Origin: Acanthochlamys bracteata
Taxonomy: Eukaryota; Streptophyta; Magnoliopsida; Pandanales; Velloziaceae
Direction of reading: 5' to 3'
Length of the DNA: 64,000 nt
Assembly (NCBI GenBank): GCA_019914995.1
Contig: CM034143.1
Location: forward strand, 4,558,501 to 4,622,500
Below, one piece after another: positions 35,856 to 47,100 of the stretch. A program made the position numbers and the translations under genes. Position 1 is the first letter of the stretch. Each line of letters starts with the position of its first letter. The notes below the pieces were generated by a model. That model made no database searches. It was given only the letters and a program-made list of their open reading frames with translations, and was not told the origin of the DNA.

Positions 35856-38111
35856 ATGGATGCACCTGAAAATACACGGAGTAGTCAAGGGGATAATTCC
35901 GGTACGGGAAATGAAGCTAGTCAGCCTAGTCTCGATGGGAGTCGTGCGACACAACCAACTACAGTAGGAAAGCGTAAACGGAGGCTTACATCGGAGATTT
36001 GGAAGCATTTTGAATTTCTTCCTTTAGATTCAACCGGAAAGCAAAAATGTAAGTGCAAAACTTGTGGTTCTTCTTACTTGCGGACGGCCGATAATATGGT
36101 ACTAGTAATTTGAAACGTCACGTGGAGTCATGTGTTAGAAGGGACACAAGAGATTTAGGACAATTGATTCTTCAGCAAAATACTCATTCTATTTCTTTGA
36201 CTGAGGAAAAATTTGATCCTAACAAATTTAGAGAATTATTATTTCTTTGCCATAATTATGCATGATATGCCATTTCATTTCACTTGAACTTTCTGGATTT
36301 AGAGTCAGTATTTCAATATTTGCGGAAGGATGTGCGACTTGTGAGTAGAAATACTGATAAAAGCTGATTGTGCAAGATTGTATAGAAGAGAAAAGAAAAC
36401 AGATTTGGTCTATATTAGAAAGTATTCCTAGTAGAATATGCTTGACTTCTGATTTGTGGTCTTCTTTGACAACCGATGGTTATATTTCTTTGACTGCTCA
36501 TTTCATTGATAAAGATTGGCAATTGCATAAGACACTTTTGAATTTTGGATCTATGCCTCCTCCTCATAATGGTGTTTCCTTAATTAGAGAAGATTTTTAG
36601 CTTTCTAAAAGATCAGGGCATAGATGGAAAAAATTTTTCTATTACTTTGGATAATGCTTCATGAATGATGTTTGTCTTTGGAATGTTAAAGAATCAATTG
36701 TCCTTAAGTGGAGTCTTATATCTGATGGTGATTATTTTCATATTAGATGTTGTGCACATATTCTTAATTTGATTGTACAAGAGGGTTTAAAAGAAATAGA
36801 TATTGTTATTGAGAAGATTCGTGAGAGTGTTAAATATGTGAAAGGGTCACAAGCAAGAAAGCAAAAATTTTTTGATTGTGTTAAGCACAGTTCACTTGAT
36901 GATAAAAGAGGTTTGAGACAAGATGTTCCAACAAGATGGAATTCCACATTTATGATGCTTGACACTGCCATTTATTTTCGCCGTGCATTCTCGCATTTGG
37001 AGTTAAGTGATTCCAACTATACTCATTGTCCTACTCGTAATGAGTGGGAAAAAGCTGAAAAACTACGCAAGTTTCTTGGAGTTTTTTATGATCTCACATG
37101 TCTTTTTTCTGGTACGAAATATCCCACTGCCAACTTGTATTTTCCAGCAGTTTTTACAGTGCATATAACTTTGAAGGAAGCTATGCATGACTGTGATCTT
37201 CAGATTAAAGCTATGGCAGAGAGTATGTATTCTAAATTTCATAAATATTGGTCCATTTGATTTGATCTTGGCTATTGCAATTATTTTTGATCCAAGATAT
37301 AAATTCAGTTTTGTCGAATGGTCTTATAAGAAGTTATATGGTATTGGAGGGGATGTAGAGTCTAAGCATGTGAAGAATGCCCTTGTAATTCTTTTCAATG
37401 AGTATGTTTATAAAATACAAAGACAAAGTGATGTTGCTTCTTCTTCTTCACAAGTACCAATTGGAGACATTGGATCGTCTTCTTATTATAATGTTAGCGA
37501 GCTTACATATTCAAGAAAAGCATGTGACGTCTTAAAAGTAAGTTATTAAATTTTCACTTTTTTTCGTTTACATTATATAGTAATATTTTCTTATTTTATT
37601 TTCAAATAATAATGTTATATTATTTGTTTTAGGAATTTGATTTATGTGAAAATGAAGAAGGTATGGCACAAAAGTCAGAACTTGACTTATATTTGGATGA
37701 ACCTAGAATGAAAAGAGATATTGATTTGGATATCTTGACATATTGGAAAGCCAATGAATGTAGATATCCATACATAGCCTCTATAGCTCGTGATGTACTT
37801 AGCATACCAATTTCAACTGTGGCATCGGAAAGTGCATTTAGTATTGGAGGAAGAGTAATTGATCAATATAGAAGTGCTCTCGGGCCGAAAAATTGTGGAG
37901 GCTTTAGTTTGTGCTAGAGATTGGTTATATGGAGAACAAGGTATTTTTTTTTTTATTATTATAACAGTATTATAAACTAATTATTTTTAATATTGCAGAA
38001 ATAAGAAAGCAATTATTGGATGAACTTGTCAAGAACGCAATGGATGTGTGCGTCACACCAAATCTTGAACCTCATCCTCTAACCAAGAAAATTGACACCA
38101 TCGAGCCATAA
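35856..38111 (+). pseudogene. hAT transposase pseudogene (BED-type, RICESLEEPER-like)
   Basis: The start at 35856 gives an N-terminus with a KRKRR basic stretch, then a BED zinc finger (SEIWKHFEFL, CKCKTCG). One base is missing in the finger near 36097, after which the frame continues with GTSNLKRHVESC, the missing His-x-Cys half. The RNase H-like core is spread over frames at 36370-36600 (SRICLTSDLWSS) and 36661-37260 (RCCAHILNLIVQEGL, DVPTRWNSTF). A shift leads into 37187-37549 (FDPRYK). An intron (37543-37632) precedes the C-terminal dimerisation segment at 37663-37917 (SESAFSIGGRVID). An extra A near 37890 breaks the end; a short last exon (about 38000-38111) ends in TAA. At least four shifts and two stops make it dead. 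Confidence 0.9.
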
Positions 38112-38961
38112 GGTAAAATATTTAGAGTGCCTCCTATGAATTTTGTTTGCATCTTCTATAATTTTTTTTTACATGTTTTGTTGTAGCATGTTGGTTATTT
38201 TCTGTTGGTTTTGAACCCTTTGATGTGTTCTCTCTCTGTCTTGAAATTTTTGCCAATTAGATGACTCTAGCTTATTGAAATTGCCTACTTGATGTACAAT
38301 TCAGTCATGTCAGGTTCTGTATGCAACTGTTTTTCATTCACTTTTCATCAATTTTTTTGGGCTTGGTTAATGACCCAAATCATCTCATTCTTATTTAAGT
38401 ATATAGTTTGTATGTCCTTTAGAAGTTCAAGGAAGGCTAAGCTCAAACTCGATCAGGATCATTTTTTAAATCAGCTCTAAAGATAGCATGAAAATCGTTA
38501 TTGGATATGCTCTGTTTTTCTTTTTAAATCTTGGGATAGTCGGTAATTTCTCAGCTAATTGGTTGGTAGTTTATGTGCTCTCTGTTTTGGAAAGGTGCTA
38601 GTTACTAGCATGTCAGGTTGACCGACTTTTTTAATTGATTTATTTATTTCATTAACTAGCACAAAGTTTAGCTCACTGATTTCGGTGCTAGTACTAATTA
38701 ATAAAATATTCTTGTGCTAAGTGGATGCTAAGAATATTTATGTAGCACTAGCATATTACTTGGTTTTCTGTGGATGCTAACTTCATTTTATGTACAACAT
38801 TAAATATGCAGATTGCCTTATTAGAAGAGAGAACAGATAGGGCAGAGAAAAGAGGTGGCAGCAGTCAAGTTGTAGGAAAGAGAGGACATGCATTCTGTGG
38901 AAGCACTGGTGAGCTGTGAATGAGGTGAAGGGCTATATGGTTATCATAACAGTAAGGTCTG

Positions 38962-39116
38962 TTGGGAACTTGAAACTTGGAATGTAATATATGCAATGGT
39001 TGCCAGTTATTTTTGTTTAGTTGGAAACTTGGAATGTAACAATGTAACATATGCACATGATTGCCAGTTATTTTTGTTTTGTTGGATATTTTGAATGTAA
39101 CATATGCATACGGTTG
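38962..39116. repeat. ~60-bp tandem triplication inside the hAT element
   Basis: Two complete and one partial unit share TTGG-AACTTGGAATGTAA, CATATGCA and TTGCCAGTTATTTTTGTTT. The unit is about 60 bp and lies 3' of the transposase, about 0.85 kb from the right terminus. Confidence 0.85.
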
Positions 39117-39966
39117 ATGTGTTTTGTGTCGTATCAAGGGCATGCATATGAAGCAATCTTTTAAACATTTGGTCAATAAGCTGAATGTATAGAGAGTAAT
39201 TCCAAAGTCCTATTCAAAGTTCTTCAATGCTTATCTGTTATGTTTTGCGCTATTACTTGCGAGTGGCTAATATATCTTATAAAGTGATTCCTTTTCTTGG
39301 CACTTTGTTCTGTTTTTGTATTATTGAAGTGGGTTGATTAACAATTAGTGTAATGGAAAACATGAAGATGATTTCATATAAATTGAGACCACTACTTGTT
39401 CTCATCATATTTTTTCCTTTTGGTTTTTCTTTGTTATTTTTCTTAGTGATAAGTTAATTTGTTCTTGCGTTAGCGATGGATGGCAATGTCAAATCGTTCC
39501 AAATTGATCTCTTCTAAAACGTCTGTAGTTATTGCTAGGCACTAGGCATCCTGCTAATTTTATTCTCCATCGTTAATATCTATACATTTGTTTCCCACTT
39601 CTCTTCTACCTTACATGCTATATGAAGAAATAGCATTTTCATTCACATGCTATATGAAGTACCAAACATAGCACAAGTTAGATACTATACATTATACTCT
39701 GCTTTTACTACTACTATCGATTTCTTATATATTTCAAAAATTTTTTAGTATAAATAAGAAAATAATATAAAAAAATATTAAAACTTTTAATTATAAATGG
39801 GTCGACCCGAATTTGACCCGGTTATTAAAAAGGTTGGGTTAGGGTTGACGATTTTGACCCATATAAATTTATGGATTAGGTTAGGGTTGAAACAATTTGA
39901 CCCGATTATTAAATGGGTCGACCCAGAACCGACCTATAAACCCATATCGCCACCCCTACTTGTCCG

Positions 39967-40832
39967 TGAAAAGTCAGTCATATTTTCAAAAATCCACCCA
40001 AGTCAATCATATTTTGAAAAGTCAATCACAATCATAAACCTGGAAGGGAGAAATCAGATAAAGGTTTTTTAACTCAACCTATTGAAAAATGGTAATGTCT
40101 TCTTACCTCACGTTAACGTAAGTGATAATAAGTCCTTACCTATTGGAGATGCTAATACCGAAGGTGATGCGCAAGTCGAAGAAAATGCAAATCCCCCTGG
40201 CGCAGCCTGAACAAATTCATTAAGACCACGTTTGAAATTATTTATAAATAATTTTTTCAAAATAAAAATTATTTTATATTAAAATTTTTATTTTAATAAT
40301 AATATATATATACTTTTGTGATATATAATTTTTTGTATATTTTAATTTTTAATAAATTATAAAATACTATAAAAATTTTATTAAAAAATATAAAATAAAT
40401 ATTTATAATGATAAGACTTTCAAAATTCAGCGACAGATTTTCTAACAAATTTAAAAAACGCTCGAAAAAATTTATAAAAAATATTTTTTTAAAATAAAAA
40501 TATTTTTATTTTATTTTAAAAAATAAATTTTATTTTTATTTAAAACAATAATAATAAATAATAATAAATTTTACTATTTAATTTTTATGTTTTTTATAAA
40601 ATATTATAAATATTTGTTAAAAAATATAAAGTGCAATGAAGCTTTTGTAGAGTAAAATGGAATGCCAATTACCTCTTTAGAAGTTGTAATTAATAAGATT
40701 GATTGTAGGATATTTAGCTAGTTTTTCTATTTCATTCAGCAAATCTAAAACATTTGAATAAGTATTTTTATGAAACGCTCGTCTAATCTAAACGCAACCT
40801 AAGTTGTCCTCCGTTCCTTCAACCACATTGAA
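39967..40832. other. AT-rich intergenic DNA with MITE-like debris
   Basis: No gene is seen. Segments about 40225-40430 and 40450-40640 are of the same AT-rich repeat type as the elements listed next to them. Confidence 0.4.
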
Positions 40833-41062
40833 GGGAGTGTTTGGAAGTACTTAAAAATAAAATTTTTTTAAAATAAAAAATATTTTTATTTTTTTATTTT
40901 AAAAAAAATAAAAATATGCGATAAAAAGATTTTATTACGTAAAATTTTTATATACTTTTTAAATTTTTAAATAAAATTTTTATATATTTATAAAATATAT
41001 ATTAAAAATATAAAATAAAATAAAATTAAAAAATAATTTTTGAAAAGTTCTGCCAAACGCGC
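40833..41062. repeat. AT-rich MITE-like element
   Basis: The left end GGGAGTGTTTGGAAGTACTT and right end AAGTTCTGCCAAACGCGC are imperfect inverted repeats. The interior is almost pure A/T with a TTTTATTACGTAAAATTTT block. It resembles the element at 46486-46737. Confidence 0.6.
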
Positions 41063-41264
41063 AAGATTTTCATATCAGCAATTGTCCGCCACTTTTCTCA
41101 TTCAAAATCATATTTCTTCATTAAACATATACCACCACAACACCATGCTTTTCTAGGCTTCATCTAAAATATCTGAACCTTACAACTTTAGTGCAGCTTG
41201 TTCTCAGACTTTTACGAGAAATGCCACGGGTGATGAAGTATGAGTGAGCTTTTGGGATTGCGTT

Positions 41265-41480
41265 GTTCAAATCCTTTATTTTAATTTTTTATTTTATATT
41301 TTTTAATATATATTTATAAATATTCAAAAAAATTATTTAAAATTTTAGAATATATAAAAAAATTTTACGTAGTAAATTTTTTTTATTATATATATTTATT
41401 TTTTTAGAAATAAAAAAATAAAACTTATTTTTTTAAAAAATATTTTTTATTTTAAAAAAATTTTATTTTATAAATTCTCT
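41265..41480. repeat. AT-rich MITE-like segment
   Basis: Contains the family words ATATATTTATAAATATT, AAATTTTACGTAGTAAATTT and long A/T runs. Clear termini could not be assigned. Confidence 0.45.
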
Positions 41481-41524
41481 CCAGAAAAGATGTCAAATGT
41501 CCTCGTATATATAGAAACCTGAAG

Positions 41525-41690
41525 GAAGAAGCATATACGGATTTATCTCCTTGACACCTAAAGGAAGGTAGTGATCTCGTTTGTATGCTAAAAAAAGCAC
41601 TCCATGGATTAAAATAATTTGCTCCAGCTTGGTTTGCTAGAGTCAGTCATGCATTGGTTGATTTTGGTTTTGCAAGAGGCGCAGCTAATG
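41525..41690 (+). pseudogene. Isolated copia reverse transcriptase fragment
   Basis: The + strand reads EEAYTDLSP, a stop, then KEGSDLVCMLKKALHGLK, a stop, then FAPAWFARVSHALVDFGF. This matches the copia segment that normally reads EEVYMxxPxGF...LVCKLxKxLYGLKQAPRxW. Two stops interrupt it. No LTRs or other pol domains surround it. Confidence 0.75.
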
Positions 41691-41879
41691 TTGGGCAATG
41701 TTGTTATAATAGGTGATAATACAAAGGTATAAAGAATTTGAAGGCTCGCTTAGTAAGACATTTAACATAAAGGACTAAAGAAATCTAAAAAATATTTTCT
41801 AAGTAATTGAAATAGCTCGCTCAAGTAAAATGTTTGTATATAGCACAGAGGAAACATGTTTTAGATTTGGACGTATTTA

Positions 41880-42420
41880 CTAACATCTCAAACTTACTTT
41901 TTTTTAAACTCATTTTTAATTTAAAATATATATATAAATTAAAATAATTTTTTTATTAATAAACTTTTTAAAAAATTTTAGTTTTAAAACTTACTATAAA
42001 TATTAAATTAATATATAATTTTATTTTTTATTAAATATTTTTAATTTTTAATTTTATTTTTTAAATTAACTTCTAAAAAACTTATTTACGAAGTAAAAAC
42101 CACCTAGTACAAAACCAACTAGCACTTTTGTTAATTACAACTTTTAAGTGAGCATTTAGCATTCCATTTCAGTCTATTTCAAAAGCTACATTTTTTCACA
42201 TTTTAAATAAATTTTCTATAATTTTTTATAAAATTTATTTAAAATTTTAAAAAGTATGAAATATTTTATGTAGTATAATTTTTCTTATTTATTTATGTTT
42301 ATTACTTTTTTTTAAATAAAAAATATAGCTTATTTAAAAATAACATAAAAATATTATCCGTCTTAACAAAGTTTTATTTTAATAAAACTTTTAAACACCC
42401 TTTTAAGTTTGACATGGATA
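41880..42420. other. AT-rich MITE-like debris
   Basis: Two blocks (about 41925-42110 and 42180-42415) are A/T-rich, with the recurrent words ATAAAATTTATTTAAAATTT and TTTATGTAGTATAATTT. Individual boundaries are not clear. Confidence 0.4.
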
Positions 42421-42782
42421 CATCTGTAGATTTGCGAGACTTGACGGTATTTGAAAATAGAAATATTAAAAGAAATTTTTAGAAAATAAATTTAATTTTT
42501 TATTTGAAAATATAATAATTTATACAATAAAAATTATATTATAGAAGGTTTTTAAAATAATTTCTAAAATTTATAGAAGGTTTTTGAAAAATAAAAAATT
42601 TTAAAAAAATACTTGAAACGTATAGCTAAACGATCTCTTTAATAGTAGATTAGTAGTGAGTTACATTTAGTCTACTATTATTAATGATTATTTAGTAGAC
42701 TAAATGTTGAATTATTAATGATTACAATTACAACTAAACTGATATTTGAATTATTTGAATCAAAATTTAGATTTGTATTAAC

Positions 42783-42973
42783 GGTGTGTTTTGTTTCGAT
42801 TGAAAATAGGCTAGTAGAAAGTAAATTATTGTAAGTAATATTACTGAAAATATGTTTAAATTAAGTACTATTTTGTAAAGAAAAGTAAATAGGAAGTGAT
42901 TTGTTTTTTATAATTGAAAGTAAGTTGAAAGTGATTTGTTGAAAGAAATTAAATTTTAAGAAAAAAACACACC
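42783..42973. repeat. Small TIR element (MITE)
   Basis: The ends are GGTGTGTTTTGTTTC and the complement GAAAAAAAACACACC-type sequence at the right (AAAAAAACACACC), with 10 perfect inverted bases, 191 bp apart. The interior has repeated AAAGTAA and AAGTGATTTGTT words. The target duplication is unclear. Confidence 0.6.
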
Positions 42974-43191
42974 TTAATATCATTGTCACTTAAACGTTCA
43001 TAATTACAAGCATTTGAATTATCAGAACAAACATAAAAATGAAATACAGAGGAAAAAACAAAGTCAAGAACTATTTAATTATTTGGCAAAGGTTAGTGAT
43101 ACAAGTGGTTAATTAAATGTATAACTTTCCCCTTGATAATAGAAAGAAACAGTCCCCCTTGTTCTCTCTCCTCCCTATACTACTGTATCAT

Positions 43192-43232
43192 AATTAATAA
43201 TATTATTATTACTATTATTATTATTATGATTA
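43192..43232. repeat. (ATT)n microsatellite
   Basis: About twelve near-perfect ATT/TTA units, about 1 kb upstream of the HMGB15-type start codon. Confidence 0.85.
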
Positions 43233-44180
43233 AAAGATTAGAAAGGTTTCAAGCTTGCATCTAGCCCTTTGTGGTGCAGCTAATTTTTCCCATTACATCA
43301 ACTGCTTATGGTTGAAATCAGTTCATACCGTTCTTCTGATTGGATAATCTAACCACAATCGTCTCTTTGCATGTATAGAAGTTCAATTTTTTGTCTTTTG
43401 TTTAATAAATTTTTCGCATGATTCCAATCTCTCTTTGGAGTTTGGATCCCTTTCACCCTCTCTCATCTCCCGTGCTCTCCATCTCTTTTTTCTTCTTCTT
43501 CTATTTGACTCTTTCTCTTTCTTTCTGGTTTCTGTTTTTTTTTCCTCCTTGTGAAAAATTTTCCAGGTAGAGAATTTGAATTGCAATCGCATAGTGTAAA
43601 TGTGTATTTCTTACATTTTACGAAATATTTCCCTTATTTTCTTCGTAATTTTGTTTATTTACTTACCCAGGCATTAACTTTTTGTAATTAATTAATACCA
43701 TTACGTTACAAAGTGCTGACGTCATCTGGTTGGTTACGCTCCTCTCGCCTCGCTCGAGCTACTCCGGCGGTGTGCCGTTGAGTCTCGGTCTCCGCCGACG
43801 GTCACCAGTGAGAAGCTTCTCCCCTCGTTAGTTCCGCTTTTTGTTTTTTTCAGTTTCTCTGATTATTTTGTTATCTAGGGTTTTTAGCTTTGTTTAACAT
43901 GGTTGATTGCACAAGGTTTGATCATTAAAATGCCATGCATGTACTCGATTTTATGTTGGAACATGTAAATTCAGGTATTTGGTATTAATAGGTGGTTTTT
44001 TTTTTTTGAGTTGCTAAACTTGCTACTTTTCTTTTTAAAACGGTGGGAACATTATGTGCAAGGAATTAATATGTCGTTATATTTGCACAAGTTTTCTTCT
44101 GTGATTGCCATGGTGAGTGTCATTAGCTTTATGTTACTTGACAGGAAGATCGAAAGGAGATTGAGATGAAATAAAAAGAA
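43233..44180 (+). promoter_or_regulatory. Promoter region and 5' leader of the HMGB15-type gene
   Basis: The stretch 43430-43560 is strongly pyrimidine-rich. A GC-rich block at about 43730-43810 with CTCGCCTCGCTCGAG is the best candidate for the first, non-coding exon. An acceptor TTACTTGACAG ends at 44144, and the leader continues with GAAGATCGAAAGG to the start codon. The 5' UTR therefore probably has an intron. The transcription start itself cannot be fixed from sequence. Confidence 0.5.
44166..44174 (+). promoter_or_regulatory. Two-codon upstream open reading frame (ATG AAA TAA)
   Basis: A minimal upstream frame lies six bases before the main ATG at 44181, in the same exon, and ends in TAA. 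Short upstream frames this close to the main start usually lower or tune its translation by leaky scanning or reinitiation. The effect here is inference. Confidence 0.55.
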
Positions 44181-47100
44181 ATGACAGGTGAGGTGAGCCT
44201 AGACAAAGTGAAGGAGATCGGCCCTAGTGATCAGAGCAAACCAGTGATGGCAGTCAATACTGACTTGGTGGCAATGAGGCAAGGGGATGCATCACAGGGA
44301 AATTACCATCCTTACCCCAAGCCGCTAGCCAAGTACCAAGATGTTGTCGCTGATTCAGAGCTGTTCATTGACACTCTTGAGAAGCTACATGCAGCTATGG
44401 GGACGAAATTCATGTGAGTTATCATGCTTTTTGTTATTGCATCTAGAAAGCATATGAAAGGCTTAAATGAAAACACAAAGCAAAGTACTAAATTGGGAAA
44501 GATCCTAGTCATTCTTTAAAATATTGGTATCGGAGTATTTTCTGTGCATGAGGTAGTTCCCATTGTCACCTTCAGATAAAATATCAACAGGAGATTCTTT
44601 TGGTGCTTTCTTTGTTGTGATTGGATGAATTGGATAGTATTTCTCTTCCTATAATTTAGAGTTTAGACTTGTGGTATATTGATGTTATAATTGGAAAGAA
44701 GAGCTTCTTTTGGTTCAGACTTCAGATCAATGGCTGTTGCTTCATATAGTTTGAACTGTTAATGTAATGATAATATGTCCTAATGTCTTGTCAAGTAATG
44801 TCCTTGCTGTTGGAGATTTCAAGTCATATATGAACTGTTTGCTTACCACTTATGGAACTATGTCTAGTTTAGTAAGCATCATGGTTTTGCAATGATTTTT
44901 TTTTAGATGAAACCTTTAGAAAATATTTCTTGTGATTGAATTGGAACATGGGATTAAAGTATATATACTTCTTGGGTAAGCTTAAAAATCAAGTGAGCTT
45001 TAATTTGGTTAAGAGACACACATAGCTTGAATTCACTTTAAAGTGGGTTAGACATCTGGCACTTTTTGCTTCTTTACTTACCTCTTGATGGTTCTTTCTT
45101 TCTTTAGAATGTTGGTGTGATTTGCTGATGGCATCTTTTGTAAGTGGTTTGTACACTTGCAAGATATGGTGTTTTTGGTCACTGTTAATGGGGTATAATG
45201 AGGCTTCCTATATCTTACTAAGCAGACTCAATTTTTTACTAGCATTGGAGAATGCAAACTTCTTCCAAAGAAAATTGATCGTCAATGGTTGATGCCAATC
45301 AGTTTGTCTAGTGGAATGGACTCTGTATGGAGTAGTTTAATTATTACCTTATTGCATATGTTTCTCGAAAAAGGTTTTGAAGTATAAGAAGACGTTAGGT
45401 ACATAGGAAGATAGGAATGGCAAGTGGCTGATCTCAGGTAGATGGGGTTCATGTGTTCACTTGAGAATAGTAATAGGTGGAAACTCATAGGCTTTTGTAG
45501 GAGCAAGCTACATGGGCCTAGCTTAAATTTTGTGCTCATGCTGTAATTTCCACTTTTTTAGATCATCGAGTAGGATGAGCATGCATGCATGGACCACTTC
45601 CAATTGAAAAACAAATTGTAGTGATTTATGCAGCTGACAATGGCTTCTGTGATCGAATGCCACTAGACAGAATTTCTCAATATGAGAGAGCCATTCCAAC
45701 TAGTATAGATCCCGAATTAATCAAATCCTATTAGAAAAAAGTGGATTACCTAACAAAAGAAAGATGGAACCAGGTGCTTCCTTAAAGAAAGCGCTTTGCC
45801 TTACCTATAATGCCAACCAAAAAAAAAAGACAAGACGCAGTTGAATTTTTACAGATCCCAAAGTAAGACCTATTGCTAGAGGTGCATAACTTTTGTATTT
45901 CGAAAAGCTTATACAAGATTTTGTTTTTTAGGTTTTAAATTTGAAAAAGCTTCTGAGCATTCATCATTCAACATTTGACGGTCTAGGGAGTACTGATGCT
46001 GACAAGTCGATGATAAATACAAAGTTTGTTTAACCAAATTCTTGACCTTAATCAGAATCACTTTAAATGTAAAGCTCTTCCAGAAGACTTCTTTTCTCAT
46101 ATCTTTATAAAAATTCCAACATATGAAAATTTTGGAGATGTCAGTGGTTTAGTTTGTACATAAGTTCTTAGTTATAATGGTTCATGATGATTGATGGCTG
46201 TAAATTGAATTGCTTGCAATTTTTTATATAGGTAGTCTTGCTTATTAAAAAAAGTTTTCATTCATTAGTTACCTTCATCCTGACATGGACTTGTTCTATC
46301 AAGGGTTCCTACAATTGGGGGGAGAGAACTTGACCTTCATCGACTATTTGTGGAGGTGACTTCACGTGGTGGCATTGAAAAGGTAAGCATCCAGAAATCG
46401 TTAATTCTCTGATTGGTGGTGTCTGTATGAGGCATATAGCATCTTTAATGTAAAGTTGCTTAGGTTGGTTATGGTGTGAGCATTAGGGGCTGTTTGGCAC
46501 CGCTTACCAGGAAAGCTCTTTATCAACTTTTATTTCACGTTTTTCAGTAAATCTTTTACAATATTCTATAGAATTTATTTAAAATTTAGAAAGTATAGAA
46601 AAATTATGTAGTAAGATCTTCTTAGCTTATTTTTATTTTTTTTTGTGGTCAAAATAGTAGAGTTCATTTATTGAAATAGGACAAAAATACCCTTCATTCT
46701 GAAAAAGTTCATTCCATAAGCATTCTCAAACACCCCCTTAATCTTCAACTGCATGTATGGGGTATTTTCTACTTATCATTTCTTTAGTGAATGAGCTTTT
46801 CCTAGGTACCTGCAGTTTAGGCTAATTGTTACTGATGACCTTTTATAGGAATTAAATCTAAAATTCATAGAGTATATAGACCTGCAGAAGTATGTTCTAA
46901 TGTATTCTTTCTTAGTTAACTTCTGCGTGAATGCATGTGAGAGGATAATGCTACTAAGCACAAACTGAAATTGAACTTAAAATGATGTCAGTATAGGATT
47001 TGAAATGTACAGTTTAACCTTACCCTTATCCATTCAATAGGAGTCCAGTCACGATCTTATTTTCTTTTTGGTGTATCAGAATCGCTTTTATATGATGCCA

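Larger units (their letters stand above)
34166..39958 (+). mobile_element. hAT transposon with intact ends and broken transposase
   Basis: The terminal inverted repeats are TAGGGGTGGCAATAT (left) and ATATCGCCACCCCTA (right, one mismatch). They are flanked by exact 8-bp duplications CTTGTCCG at 34158-34165 and 39959-39966. Both subterminal regions (34190-34350 and 39797-39945) are dense in GGGTCAACCCGA/GGGTCGACCCGA words, as expected for a transposase-binding array. The transposase is of the BED finger/RICESLEEPER kind. The element is 5793 bp. The 5' leader zone (about 34380-34740) contains pyrimidine-rich DNA typical of a transcribed leader. Confidence 0.95.
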
